Assembly: GCA_046331175.1 (NCBI GenBank)
Contig: JAXLRI010000003.1
Span: forward strand, 558,001-622,000
Reading direction: 5' to 3'
DNA from: JAWKIW01 sp046331175
GTDB taxonomy: Bacteria > Actinomycetota > Acidimicrobiia > Acidimicrobiales > Acidimicrobilacustridaceae
DNA length: 64,000 nt
The position numbers and the translations under genes are program-made. Below the pieces are notes generated by a model that saw only the letters and a list, made by a program, of their open reading frames with translations, was not told the DNA's origin and did not search any database. Below are positions 25,211 through 34,485 of the stretch, piece by piece. Position 1 is the stretch's first letter. The number at the start of each line of letters is the position of its first letter.

Positions 25211-26692
25211 TCAGTCGAGACCGCGGCGCCGGCGCCAGCGGCTGTAGTGCCACAGGTGCGAGAGGGCGGTCACCGCTCGGTTCGACGACGGGTAGCAGTA
25301 CTTGCCGCTGTCGACCACGCCGCGCACCGCAGCGTTGTCGGGCGAGGTCACGGCCAGCTCGGTGGCGGTGAGGATGGGCTTGCCCAGCTCGTCGGCCAGC
25401 TCGGCGGCGGTGGAGGTGTACCGCCGGTCCTGGCGCTCGTGGAACGACACGATCCGCTCGAGGCCGTGGTCGGGGTAGAAGGGCCCCTCGCGCTCCATCT
25501 TGGCGGTGTTGCCCTGGATGCCCATGCCGAGGAACACCACGCCGTCGACGGCCGGATGGCGCGAGGCGGTGGCGAGGACGTCGGGGATGGTGTCCTTGGT
25601 CTCGCCGCCGGCCATGTCGATCGGGTTGTTGCGGCTCCAGCGGGGCGGGAGCTTGGTGTCGAGCTCGTCGCGCAGGTCCTCGGGCAGGGCGAGCAGCTCG
25701 AGGTCGGTCCGGGAGATGGCGTCGGCGGTGACCACGCCCCAACCGCCGGCGGTGGACACGATGATGGTGCCGGGGCCCTTCGGCAGGGGCTGGGTGGCGA
25801 AGGTGGCGGCCGCCTCGTAGGCCTCCTCGATGGTGGTGGCGCGCACGGCGCCGACCTGGCGGCACATGCCGTCGAAGACGCGGTCGTCGGTGGCCAGCGA
25901 GCCGGTGTGGCTGGCCGCGGCCCGGGCACCGCCGGAGGTGGCGCCACCCTTCACCAGCACCACCGGGATCTGCTCGCAGACGGCGCGCAGGCGCCGGGCG
26001 AAGTCGCGCCCGTCGGTCACGCCCTCGACGTAGGCCAGCGCCACGTCGGTGGCCTCGTCGGCGGCGAAGAACTCGAGGAAGTCGACCACGCCGACCTGGG
26101 CGGCGTTGCCGGCCGACACCGCCCGGCTGATGCCGACGCCGCTGGCGATGGCGTAGTTCTGGAACGACGACACGAAGTTGCCCGACTGGCTGACCACCCC
26201 GATGTTCCCGGCCGGCGGGTAGGGCGCCACGATCTGGGCGCACAGCTTGGCGGGCGTCGAGATGACGCCCTGCCCGTTGGGGCCGACCACGAGCATCCCG
26301 AGCTCGTCGGCCAGCGCGACCAGCTCGGCCTGGGCGGCGCGCCCCTCCTCGCCGGCCTCGCCGTAGCCGGCCGAGGCGATGAACGCGGCGGTGATGCCCT
26401 TGTCGGCGGCGGCCCGCAGCAGGTCGAGGTTGGCCGAGGCCGGGGTGCACACGAAGATCAGGTCGGCCTCGCCGTCGGGCACCTGGGCGATGTCGGTGAG
26501 GGCGTCGAGGCCGAGGATCTCGCCGCCGTCGCGGTTGATCGGGAACAGGGCGCCGCCGTAGCCGGCCGTCAGGATGTTGTGCAGCGCCACGAAGCCGAAC
26601 TTTCCGGGGTGGGTGGAGGCGCCGGCCACCACCACGCCGCGCGGCTCGAACAGGGCGAGGTAGCGGTCGTGCGGGATGCGGGTGGCGCTCAC
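25211..26692 (-). CDS. NDP-forming acyl-CoA synthetase, alpha-type (CoA-binding) subunit
   Basis: 493 aa. A CoA-binding Rossmann domain (VVVAGASTHPGKFGFVALHNIL) and succinyl-CoA-ligase-like flavodoxin domains follow each other; AASHTGSLATDD contains the histidine expected to be phosphorylated. The ATP-grasp part is encoded separately just upstream. Such enzymes interconvert acyl-CoA plus ADP and Pi with free acid and ATP. GTG at 26692 overlaps the upstream stop (GTGA). The acyl substrate cannot be predicted. Confidence 0.88.
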   Translation of the reverse strand: MSATRIPHDRYLALFEPRGVVVAGASTHPGKFGFVALHNILTAGYGGALFPINRDGGEILGLDALTDIAQVPDGEADLIFVCTPASANLDLLRAAADKGITAAFIASAGYGEAGEEGRAAQAELVALADELGMLVVGPNGQGVISTPAKLCAQIVAPYPPAGNIGVVSQSGNFVSSFQNYAIASGVGISRAVSAGNAAQVGVVDFLEFFAADEATDVALAYVEGVTDGRDFARRLRAVCEQIPVVLVKGGATSGGARAAASHTGSLATDDRVFDGMCRQVGAVRATTIEEAYEAAATFATQPLPKGPGTIIVSTAGGWGVVTADAISRTDLELLALPEDLRDELDTKLPPRWSRNNPIDMAGGETKDTIPDVLATASRHPAVDGVVFLGMGIQGNTAKMEREGPFYPDHGLERIVSFHERQDRRYTSTAAELADELGKPILTATELAVTSPDNAAVRGVVDSGKYCYPSSNRAVTALSHLWHYSRWRRRRGLD

Positions 26693-27354
26693 GAGCGGAC
26701 CTCCACGAGGGCGTCGACGGCGACGGGGGCGCCGTCGACCACGATGAGCGGGTTGAGGTCGGCCGACACGAGCGTGGGCTCGGCCTCGGCGGCGCGCGAC
26801 AGGCCGAGCAGCACGTCGGCGACCTTCTCGCGGTCGACGGCCGGCTCGCCCCGGAACTCGCCGAGCAGGCGCTGGGTGCTGAGCTCCTCCAGCATCTCCA
26901 GCGCATCGACCCGTTCGATGGGGACGAGGCGGATGGCCACGTCGGCCACCGCCTCGGCGAGGATCCCGCCGACGCCGACCATGACCGTCATGCCGAACTG
27001 CGGGTCCTCGGAGAGGCCGGCGATGAGCTCGCGGTTGCCCTTCACCATGGGCGCGACGAGCACGTGCACCTCGCCGTCGTCGGGGGTCGCGGCGGCCAGC
27101 AGCTCTGAGGCGGCGGCGCGCACGGCGTCGGCGTCGTCGAGGGCGAGCCGCACCAGGCCCCGCTCGGTCTTGTGGGCGATGCGGTCGCCGCCCAGCTTGG
27201 CCACCACCGGGAAGCCCAGCTCGAGGGCGGCCTCGGCGGCGGTGTCGGCGTCGGTGGCGGTGCGCTCGGGCAGCAGCGGGACGCCGTGGCGGGCCAGCAG
27301 CGCCTTCGAGTCGTGCTCGGACAGCGTCGTGGTGCTGCCGGCGGGCGTGGTCAT
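26689..27354 (-). CDS. NDP-forming acyl-CoA synthetase, ATP-grasp (beta-type) subunit
   Basis: 221 aa. It begins LSEHDSKALLARHGVPLLPE and continues ELGFPVVAKLGGDRIAHKTERGLVRLAL, the ATP-grasp_5 pattern of acetate-CoA ligase beta subunits; GMTVMVGVGGILAEAVADVAIRLVP and a final SADLNPLIV match the nucleotide-binding core. ATG at 27354; its stop overlaps the alpha-type gene, so the two form one enzyme. It diverges from the GH84 gene, with 48 bp between their starts. Confidence 0.88.
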   Translation of the reverse strand: MTTPAGSTTTLSEHDSKALLARHGVPLLPERTATDADTAAEAALELGFPVVAKLGGDRIAHKTERGLVRLALDDADAVRAAASELLAAATPDDGEVHVLVAPMVKGNRELIAGLSEDPQFGMTVMVGVGGILAEAVADVAIRLVPIERVDALEMLEELSTQRLLGEFRGEPAVDREKVADVLLGLSRAAEAEPTLVSADLNPLIVVDGAPVAVDALVEVRS

Positions 27355-27402
27355 CGTGGCCCTCCCCCTGGGTCGACCGTGGCGCCGTAACGTATCGGCC
27401 CC

Positions 27403-28800
27403 ATGCAGGGGGGAGCCATCTCGGGCGACGGCGACATCGGCGAGGACGGCGACGTCGTCGGCGGTGGTGGACGACCGGTGCAGGGGATCATCGAGGGGTT
27501 CTACGGCCGGCCGTGGACGTGGGGCGAGCGGGCCGAGGTGATGGCGTGGTGCCACGCCCGGGGCATGACCCACTACGTCTACGCACCGAAGGACGACCCC
27601 CTGCACCGCGACCGGTGGCGCGACCCGTACCCCGACGCCGACCTCGAGGGCTTCGCCGGGCTCGTGGCCGCCGGGTCGCTGGAGGTCGGCTTCGCCATCT
27701 CGCCGGGGCTGACCATGGCCTACGACGACCCGGCCGATCGCGGCGCGCTGGCGGCCAAGGTCGACCAGGTGGTCGATGCCGGCATCGACCTCGTCTGCCT
27801 CGCGCTGGACGACATCCCGGTGCGCCCCGGCCTCGGCGAGGAGCACGCCCGCGTCACGGCGTGGCTGGCCGCGCACCTCGACGGTCGGGCGCGCGTGGTG
27901 CTGGTGCCCACCGAGTACGCGGGCACGTGGTCGACCCCCTACCTCGACGCGCTCGCGGCGGGGGTGCCGGCCGAGGTGCCGATCGCCTGGACGGGGTCGA
28001 CGGTGGTGTGCGACCGGATCACCGTCGCCGAGGCCGAGGCCCGCGCCGACGTCCTCGGTGGACGGGCGCCGTTCCTCTGGGACAACTACCCGGTCAACGA
28101 CGCCTTGATGGCCGATCGGCTGTTCCTCGGTCCGCTCCGCGGCCGGGATCCTGGTCTGCTCCCCCGCTCGTCGGGCTACCTCGCCAACCCGATGGTGCAA
28201 CCACGGGCGTCCACCCTCCCCCTGTCGTCGGTCGCCGCGTGGCTCCGGGGCGACGACCCCGACGCGGCGTGGGTGGCCGATGCCGAGGAGCTCGGGTGGC
28301 GCACCTTCGCCGAGGCGTGCGACGGGCGAGTGCCGGGCGACCTGGTCGCAGCCGTGGTGTCGGCGTGGGACGGCCCCGGTCGACGCGCGGCGATCGAGCG
28401 GCTCCACGAGTGGGTCGTCGACGCCGCCACCTGCACGGCGGTGGGCCTGGAGGACGAGGCGGGTGCGTGGCTCGACCAGGTGCACACCGAGGCCGACCTG
28501 GCCCGCACCGCGGTCGGGCTGCTGCGGACGGTCGACGACGCCGCCCGCGGCGAGCTCGATCGAGCCGGGGCCGTGCAGCGGGCGCTCGCCGTCGGCTTCG
28601 TCTGGCGCACCGTCGCCCGGTCGCCCGTCACGGTCCTCGGGCCCCGGCTGGCGCTGCGGCCGGTGCTGACCCAGTGGCCCGACGGCGAGTTCGCCTACCG
28701 CTCGGGCAGCCTCGAGGTGGGCGGCAACGCGGTCGACCGCCTCTGCCGGTTCGCCCTCGACCGGCTGGCGGCGCTGACCGACGAGCAGCTGCCGCGCTGA
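27403..28800 (+). CDS. GH84 beta-N-acetylglucosaminidase (O-GlcNAcase-like)
   Basis: 465 aa. VQGIIEGFYGRPWTWGER opens the catalytic barrel, YVYAPKDDPLHRDRWRDPY follows, and LALDDIP holds the two adjacent Asp (136-137) that in GH84 polarise the acetamido group and act as acid/base. FLWDNYPVND is another family box. No signal peptide is evident, so it is probably cytoplasmic. ATG at 27403 adds about 25 low-complexity residues before the conserved start. Bacterial members remove GlcNAc from glycans or proteins; the substrate here is unknown. Confidence 0.88.
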   Translation: MQGGAISGDGDIGEDGDVVGGGGRPVQGIIEGFYGRPWTWGERAEVMAWCHARGMTHYVYAPKDDPLHRDRWRDPYPDADLEGFAGLVAAGSLEVGFAISPGLTMAYDDPADRGALAAKVDQVVDAGIDLVCLALDDIPVRPGLGEEHARVTAWLAAHLDGRARVVLVPTEYAGTWSTPYLDALAAGVPAEVPIAWTGSTVVCDRITVAEAEARADVLGGRAPFLWDNYPVNDALMADRLFLGPLRGRDPGLLPRSSGYLANPMVQPRASTLPLSSVAAWLRGDDPDAAWVADAEELGWRTFAEACDGRVPGDLVAAVVSAWDGPGRRAAIERLHEWVVDAATCTAVGLEDEAGAWLDQVHTEADLARTAVGLLRTVDDAARGELDRAGAVQRALAVGFVWRTVARSPVTVLGPRLALRPVLTQWPDGEFAYRSGSLEVGGNAVDRLCRFALDRLAALTDEQLPR

Positions 28801-28805
28801 CGAGG

Positions 28806-28828
28806 CCGCCGGGACGTGGTCCCGGTGG
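28806..28828. terminator. Hairpin between convergent genes
   Basis: CCGCCGGGAC and GTCCCGGTGG form a 10-bp stem with one G-U pair around a GTG loop, between the stops of the GH84 and TetR genes, so it can serve both directions. No T-run. Confidence 0.55.
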
Positions 28829-28840
28829 CGATCGCGGGCC

Positions 28841-29488
28841 TCAGTCGGGGACGAGGGCGGCCTTGAAGAACGAGCGGATGTGGTTCAGCCGGTCGTCGAG
28901 GGCCTCTTGGGTCAGCGGGTCGCGATCGAGCAGGCCCTCGATGAAGGGCAGGTCGCTGAAGTAGCTGAGGAGGGCGCCGTAGCCGGTGAGCAGCAGCTGC
29001 TCGGGGTCGAGGCGCCGGAAGTTGCCGGCGTCCATCTCGCGCTCGAAGTAGGCGACGGCGCGGGTGAACAGCGGTCGCAGCGACACGCCGAGGTCGAGGC
29101 CGAGCCGATCGCCCCCGTCGAGCGCCTCTCGGCGCACGATGCGCACGAAGTCGGGGTTCTCGGCGAAGAAGCGGAAGCCGGCGTTGATCACGCGGTCGAC
29201 CTGGGCCCAGGCGCCGTCGGTGCCGCCGTGCGCGATGTCAGGAGCCGGCGTGCCCCCGTCGGTCGCGGTGTCGACCCGGGCCAGCCACTCGGTGAGCGCG
29301 CTCTGGAAGACCTCGCGGTACAGCGCGTCCTTCGACGGGAAGTGGTGCAGCAGGCTCGACCGACGGATGCCGACCGCCTCGGCGATCTCGTTCAGCGACG
29401 TGCCGTCGTAGCCGTGCTCGGCGAACCGCTGGCTGGCGGCGGCGAGGATCGCATCGCGCGTCGGCAGCGGGGTCGCGGGATCGGCCAC
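28841..29488 (-). CDS. TetR family transcriptional regulator
   Basis: 215 aa. The N-terminal TRDAILAAASQRFAEHGYDGTSLNEIAEAVGIRRSSLLHHFPSKDALYREVF is a complete TetR DNA-binding domain; the C-terminal part is a helical ligand domain with the TetR_C pattern (GDRLGLDLGVSLRPLFTRAV). GTG at 29488 is the likely start, as the upstream extension is not conserved sequence. It diverges from the small gene at 29598. No operator could be recognised, and the ligand is unknown. Confidence 0.9.
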   Translation of the reverse strand: MADPATPLPTRDAILAAASQRFAEHGYDGTSLNEIAEAVGIRRSSLLHHFPSKDALYREVFQSALTEWLARVDTATDGGTPAPDIAHGGTDGAWAQVDRVINAGFRFFAENPDFVRIVRREALDGGDRLGLDLGVSLRPLFTRAVAYFEREMDAGNFRRLDPEQLLLTGYGALLSYFSDLPFIEGLLDRDPLTQEALDDRLNHIRSFFKAALVPD

Positions 29489-29597
29489 GGCGGGCAGGCT
29501 ACCGCCTGGGGTGCGAGCGACCGCGGGAGCACGGGCGCCGGCGAGCGGTGCTCGGGTGGCGCTCGGGGCGGGCCGGAGGCGCCGGTAGGGTGCGGCC

Positions 29598-29981
29598 ATG
29601 CAGATCCTCGCCGCCCTCTTCATCGACGGCATCGAGCTGCGGCAGGTCCCGGGTCCATCCACCCGGATCGACCTGACCGGCATCCAGTTCTCGGCGCCCG
29701 CCCCGGCCCCCGTGCCGGTCACCCTCGAGCCGCACCTCGTCGTGATCGTCCGCTGCGGCGAGGACGAGAAGGGCGAGGGCGCCCTCGAGGTGGTCTACCG
29801 GCGCGGCGACGAGCAGATCGCCCGCAACGTCCAGCCGCTGCAGGTCGAGCCCGGCCGGTTCTCGTACCGCCTGGTGCGCGCCGAGCTGGAGTTCGATGCC
29901 TACGACACCGTCGAGGCGCACTGCCGCATCGACCTGGGCGACGTCACCGTCGTCCCGTTCACGCTGCTGCCCCCGGTCTGA
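29598..29981 (+). CDS. Hypothetical beta-rich protein
   Basis: 127 aa, not recognised. The chain alternates short hydrophobic strands (QILAALFIDGIEL, LVVIVRCGEDE, ALEVVYRRGDEQIA, FSYRLVRAELEF, CRIDLGDVTVVPFTLLP), which looks like a compact beta sandwich. No signal peptide or membrane helix. ATG at 29598; codon use fits the neighbours. It lies between the TetR gene (divergent) and the FIST gene (same strand, 63 nt downstream). Confidence 0.7.
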   Translation: MQILAALFIDGIELRQVPGPSTRIDLTGIQFSAPAPAPVPVTLEPHLVVIVRCGEDEKGEGALEVVYRRGDEQIARNVQPLQVEPGRFSYRLVRAELEFDAYDTVEAHCRIDLGDVTVVPFTLLPPV

Positions 29982-30044
29982 CGACCGGCCGTCCTCGCCG
30001 CGCCGACGACACCGACGCCCTCCTCGAGCCGGACCGCTCCTCTC

Positions 30045-31196
30045 GTGCCCTTCGCCGCCGCCCTCTCCGAGCACCCCGTCGCCGCCGTGGCCACCGGCGA
30101 GGTCGCCGGCGAGCTGCTCGACCGGCTCGGTCCGGTCCCCGACCTCGTGGTGGCGTTCGTGACCGGCCACCACCGGGAGGTGTTCGGCGACGTCGTCGCC
30201 GCGCTCAGGACGGCGCTGGCGCCGACGCGACTGCTGGCCGCCACCGCGGTGTCGGTGCTGGCCGGCGAGCGGGAGGTGGAGGAGCACCCGGCCATCAGCG
30301 TGTGGGGAGCCAGGTTCTCGTCGGGGGCCGCGGTGGCGCCCCTGCGCCTCGACGCGCTGCGCACCGCCGATGGCGTCGTCGTGCTGGGCCTCGACCCGAC
30401 GGCCCTGGTCGGCGCCGCCGCCGTGCTGCTGGTGGCCGACCCCGCTTCGTTCCCCACCGACGAGCTGGTCGCCGCCCTCCGGCGCGAAGCACCGGGGGTG
30501 CCCGTGGTGGGCGGCGTGGCGTCGGCCGGCGTGGGCCCCGGTGCCAACCTCCTCGCCCTCGACGGCCAGGTCCACGACGACGGCGCGGTCGGGGTGGTCC
30601 TGCCGGCCGGCGCCGCGGTCGTCGACCTGATCGTGTCGCAGGGCTGCCGCCCGGTCGGGTCCCCCCTCACGGTCACCCGGTCGGAGGCCAACGTGGTGGC
30701 CGAGATCGCCGGGGTGCCGGCCACCGAGCGGCTCCGCGAGGCGTTGGCCGGCCTGGACGGGCCCGAGCTCGAGCTGGCCCGTCGCGGCCTGCACGTCGGC
30801 CGGGTGGTGGACGAGCACCGGATCGACCTCGAGCGGGGCGACTTCCTCGTGCGCAACCTGGTCGGGATCGACGCCGCCCGCGGGTCGATCGCCGTGAACG
30901 ACCTCGTGGAGGTCGGCTCGACGGTGCAGTTCCAGGTGCGCGACGCGGCGGCCGCCGACGAGGACCTGCGCGAGCTGCTCGACGGGCACGTCGCCGACGC
31001 CGCGCTGGTCTTCACGTGCAACGGTCGAGGCTCCCGCTTCTTCGGCGCGCCCGACCACGACGCCGAGCTGGTCACCTCGCTCACGGGCAGCCGGGCCACC
31101 GCCGGCATGTTCTGCGCCGGTGAGATCGGTCCGGTGGGCGGTCGCCCGTTCCTGCACGGCTTCACCGCGAGCATCGCCCTGTTCCGGGACGGGTAG
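30045..31196 (+). CDS. FIST N- and C-domain sensory protein
   Basis: 383 aa. The N-terminal part (PDLVVAFVTGHHREVFGDVVAALR ... AVSVLAGEREVEEHPAISVW) matches the FIST domain, and the C-terminal part (FTCNGRGSRFFGAPDHDAELV ... GMFCAGEIGPVGGRPFLHGFTASIALF) matches FIST_C. FIST proteins are proposed to bind small ligands such as amino acids as sensors. Here the domains stand alone without kinase or methyl-accepting parts. GTG at 30045. Confidence 0.9.
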   Translation: MPFAAALSEHPVAAVATGEVAGELLDRLGPVPDLVVAFVTGHHREVFGDVVAALRTALAPTRLLAATAVSVLAGEREVEEHPAISVWGARFSSGAAVAPLRLDALRTADGVVVLGLDPTALVGAAAVLLVADPASFPTDELVAALRREAPGVPVVGGVASAGVGPGANLLALDGQVHDDGAVGVVLPAGAAVVDLIVSQGCRPVGSPLTVTRSEANVVAEIAGVPATERLREALAGLDGPELELARRGLHVGRVVDEHRIDLERGDFLVRNLVGIDAARGSIAVNDLVEVGSTVQFQVRDAAAADEDLRELLDGHVADAALVFTCNGRGSRFFGAPDHDAELVTSLTGSRATAGMFCAGEIGPVGGRPFLHGFTASIALFRDG

Positions 31197-31307
31197 GCGA
31201 GGGGGTGCCCGTCGGGTCGTCGACGGACCCGTCCGCCCCGGAGGGGGGCGCTCGGAGCGTTCGCTAGGGTGAGCCGACGCAGCGGCGCAGGAGGAGGCCC
31301 GGCCCCG

Positions 31308-33278
31308 GTGAGCGATGTGAGCGACCCCGAACTCGAGCAGCGGTGCATCAACGTGATCCGCGGCCTGGCCATGGACGGCCCGGAGGCGGCGAGCTCGGGC
31401 CACCCCGGCACGGCCATGGCGCTGGCGCCGCTGGCCTACACGTTGTGGACCCGGGTCATGCGCTACGACGCCGAGGCTCCCGACTGGCCCAACCGCGACC
31501 GCTTCGTCCTGTCGTGCGGCCACGCGTCGATCCTCCTGTACTCGATGCTGCACCTGACCGGCTACGGGCTGACCCTCGACGACCTCAAGGCGTTCCGGCA
31601 GTGGGGCTCGGCCACGCCCGGACACCCCGAGGTGCACCACACCAAGGGCGTCGAGGTCACGACCGGCCCGCTCGGCCAGGGCGTGGCCAACGCCGTGGGC
31701 ATGGCCATCTCCGAGGCCCACCTGCGGGCGCGCTTCGGCGAGCAGCTCTTCGACCACCACACCTTCGTCTTCTGCTCCGACGGCGACCTCGAGGAGGGCA
31801 TCAGCCACGAGGCGGCCTCGCTCGCCGGCCACCTCGGCCTCGGAAAGCTGGTCTTCGTCTACGACGACAACCACATCTCGATCGACGGTCCCACCGAGCT
31901 CGCCCTCAACGACGACCCGGTGAAGCGGTTCGAGGGCTACGGGTGGCACGTCGACAACGTGGGCGAGATCGCCAACGACGTCGACGCGCTCGAGGCGGCC
32001 GTGCGCAACGCCATGGCCATCGAGGACCGGCCGTCGATCATCGTGCTGCGCAGCCACATCGGCTACCCCTCCCCCACGCTCACCGACACCTCCAAGGCCC
32101 ACGGCAGCCCCTTCGGCGCCGAGGAGATCGCCAAGACCAAGGCCATCCTCGGGCTGCCCGACGAACCCTTCTGGGTCCCGGCCGACGTGCTCGAGGCCTA
32201 TCGCGAGGCCGGCCGACGCGGCCGGCCCGACCGCGAGGCCTGGGAGGCCCTGTGGGCCTCGTGGCCCGACCAGCGCGACGAGATCGAGGCCTGCCTCTCC
32301 GGTGGTGGGCTGCCCGGCTGGGAGTCCGGCCTGCCCACGTGGTCGCCCGGCGAGCAGGTGGCCACGCGCAAGGCCAGCACCGCGTGCCTCAACGGCGTCC
32401 TGGCCACCGTGCCCGGCCTCATCGGCGGCGGCGCCGACCTGACCGAGAACACGGGCGTCGAGATGAAGGGCGAGCCGCCGTTCTCCAAGGAGGACCGGAC
32501 GGCCCGCCAGGTGCACTTCGGCATCCGCGAGCACGCCATGGGCGGGATCATGAACGGCATCGCCGCGCACGGCGGCCTGCTGCCCATCGGCGGCACGTTC
32601 TTCGTGTTCTCCGACTACATGCGCGGCTCGGTCCGCTTGGCCGCCCTGTCCGACCTCCACGTCGTCTACTCGTGGACCCACGACTCGGTCGGCCTGGGCG
32701 AGGACGGACCCACGCACCAGCCCATCGAGCACCTCGCCGCGGTCCGGGCCATCCCGAACCTGCGGGTGATCCGGCCGGCCGACGCCAACGAGACCGCCAC
32801 CGCGTGGAAGGCGGCGGTGGGCCTCGGTGGCCCCACCGCGCTGATCCTCAGCCGGCAGAACCTGCCGGTGCTCGAGGGCACGGCCGGCAACGACGGCGTG
32901 CTCAAGGGCGCCTACGTCCTGCGCGACGCCGCCGACCCGGCGGTGGTCCTCGTCGGCACGGGCAGCGAGGTCTCGGTGTGCGTCGAGGCCGCCGAGCGCC
33001 TCGCCGGCGACGGCGTGGCGGCGCGGGTCGTGTCGATGCCGTGCTGGGAGCTGTTCGAGGAGCAGGGCGACGACTACCAGGACGAGGTGCTGCCCGACGG
33101 CGTGCCGGTGCTGTCGGTCGAGGCCGCCGCCACCTTCGGGTGGGCCCGGTGGGCCGACGACTCGGTGGGCATCGACCGCTTCGGCGCGTCGGCGCCGGGG
33201 GCCCAGGCCCTGGCGGGCCTCGGGATCACGGTCGACCACGTCGTCGAGCGGGCGCGGAACCTGGTGGACGCGGGCTGA
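31308..33278 (+). CDS. tkt: Transketolase
   Basis: 656-aa thiamine-diphosphate enzyme of the pentose phosphate pathway. SSGHPGTAMALAPLAYTLW opens the TPP domain; FCSDGDLEEGISHEAASLAGHLGLGKLVFVYDDNHISIDG is the Mg/TPP-binding motif; FGIREHAMGGIMNGIAAHGG and SWTHDSVGLGEDGPTHQPIEHL belong to the pyrimidine-binding domain. GTG at 31308 (VSDVSDPELEQRC), with GAGGAGG ten bases upstream, is chosen. First of a tkt-tal-pgl run. Confidence 0.96.
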   Translation: MSDVSDPELEQRCINVIRGLAMDGPEAASSGHPGTAMALAPLAYTLWTRVMRYDAEAPDWPNRDRFVLSCGHASILLYSMLHLTGYGLTLDDLKAFRQWGSATPGHPEVHHTKGVEVTTGPLGQGVANAVGMAISEAHLRARFGEQLFDHHTFVFCSDGDLEEGISHEAASLAGHLGLGKLVFVYDDNHISIDGPTELALNDDPVKRFEGYGWHVDNVGEIANDVDALEAAVRNAMAIEDRPSIIVLRSHIGYPSPTLTDTSKAHGSPFGAEEIAKTKAILGLPDEPFWVPADVLEAYREAGRRGRPDREAWEALWASWPDQRDEIEACLSGGGLPGWESGLPTWSPGEQVATRKASTACLNGVLATVPGLIGGGADLTENTGVEMKGEPPFSKEDRTARQVHFGIREHAMGGIMNGIAAHGGLLPIGGTFFVFSDYMRGSVRLAALSDLHVVYSWTHDSVGLGEDGPTHQPIEHLAAVRAIPNLRVIRPADANETATAWKAAVGLGGPTALILSRQNLPVLEGTAGNDGVLKGAYVLRDAADPAVVLVGTGSEVSVCVEAAERLAGDGVAARVVSMPCWELFEEQGDDYQDEVLPDGVPVLSVEAAATFGWARWADDSVGIDRFGASAPGAQALAGLGITVDHVVERARNLVDAG

Positions 33279-33373
33279 ACGGGTCCTGAACGGCCGGTGA
33301 CGGCGGCAGCACGCCGGGTCGCCGTTGGGTCATGCTGTCGGGCGCAGCCCGGCGCCGAGCGAGAGGGAACGAC

Positions 33374-34474
33374 GTGACGAGATTGCAGGACCTCCACGAA
33401 CAGGGCGGCCAGAGCCCCTGGCTCGACAACCTCAAGCGAGGTTGGATCACGAGCGGCGAGCTGCAGCACTGGGTCGACCGGGGGGTGCGCGGGATCACCT
33501 CGAACCCGACCATCTTCCAGAAGGCCATCGAGGGCAACGCCGACTACGACGCCCAGCTGCGCGAGCTGGTCGGGGCCGGCGAGGACGTCACCGCCAGCTA
33601 CTGGGACCTCGTCACCCGCGACATCCGTGACGCCCTCGCCATCCTGCGGCCGGTGCACGACGCCAGTGGCGGTGAGGACGGCTACGTGTCGGTCGAGGTC
33701 TCCCCCGAGCTGGCCCACGACACCGACGGCACCATCACCGCCGCCCGCCACCTCAACGAGCTCATCGACCAGCCGAACCTGCTCGTCAAGATCCCGGGCA
33801 CCCTCGAGGGGCTCCCCGCCATCCAGCAGATGATCTCCGAGGGCCGCAGCGTCAACGTCACGCTGCTGTTCTCCAACGAGCGCTACGAGGCGGTCATCGA
33901 GGCCTACCTGTCCGGTCTCGAGGCGTTCGTGGCCGGGGGCGGCGATCCGTCCACCGTGTCGTCGGTGGCGTCGTTCTTCGTCAGCCGGGTCGACACCGAG
34001 ACCGATCGCCGGCTCGAGGCGGTGGGAACGCCCGAGGCACTCGCCCTGCGCGGCAAGGCGGCGGTGGCCAACGCCCAGCTGGCCTACCAGACCTTCCTCG
34101 ACCGCTTCGCCGGGCCTCGGTGGGAGGCACTGGCCGCCAAGGGCGCTCGCCTCCAGCGCCCGCTGTGGGCGTCGACGTCGACGAAGAACCCCGACTACCC
34201 CGACACCCTCTACGTCGACACGCTCATCGGGCCGAACACGGTCAACACCATGCCCGACAAGACCCTCGACGACTTCGACGACCACGGCACCGTGGCCCGC
34301 ACCGTCGACGCCGACGTCGAGGGCGCCCGGGCCGTGCTGGCCTCGCTGGCCGAGGTCGGCGTCGACCTCGCCGACGTCACCGCCACACTGGAGACCGAGG
34401 GCGTGGCGTCGTTCTCCAAGTCCTTCGACGAGCTGCTGGGCGCCCTGAGCGCCAAGGCCGACTCGTTCAAGTAG
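33374..34474 (+). CDS. tal: Transaldolase
   Basis: 366 aa. RGVRGITSNPTIFQKAI is the N-terminal signature, VSVEVSPELAHDT and LVKIPGTLEGLPAIQQMISEG follow, and LWASTSTKNP contains Lys271. In the actinobacterial type-2 transaldolases the Schiff-base lysine lies in the earlier LLVKIPGT strand; both lysines are kept. GTG at 33374 with GAGAGG upstream is the start. Follows tkt by 95 bp. Confidence 0.95.
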   Translation: MTRLQDLHEQGGQSPWLDNLKRGWITSGELQHWVDRGVRGITSNPTIFQKAIEGNADYDAQLRELVGAGEDVTASYWDLVTRDIRDALAILRPVHDASGGEDGYVSVEVSPELAHDTDGTITAARHLNELIDQPNLLVKIPGTLEGLPAIQQMISEGRSVNVTLLFSNERYEAVIEAYLSGLEAFVAGGGDPSTVSSVASFFVSRVDTETDRRLEAVGTPEALALRGKAAVANAQLAYQTFLDRFAGPRWEALAAKGARLQRPLWASTSTKNPDYPDTLYVDTLIGPNTVNTMPDKTLDDFDDHGTVARTVDADVEGARAVLASLAEVGVDLADVTATLETEGVASFSKSFDELLGALSAKADSFK

Positions 34475-34485
34475 CCGGCACCCGC

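Noticed and set aside
29499..33239. A 1246-aa minus-strand protein
   Set aside because: It runs opposite to the FIST and transketolase genes, whose families are certain, and shows only His/Gly/Val-rich low-complexity sequence typical of antisense frames in GC-rich DNA.
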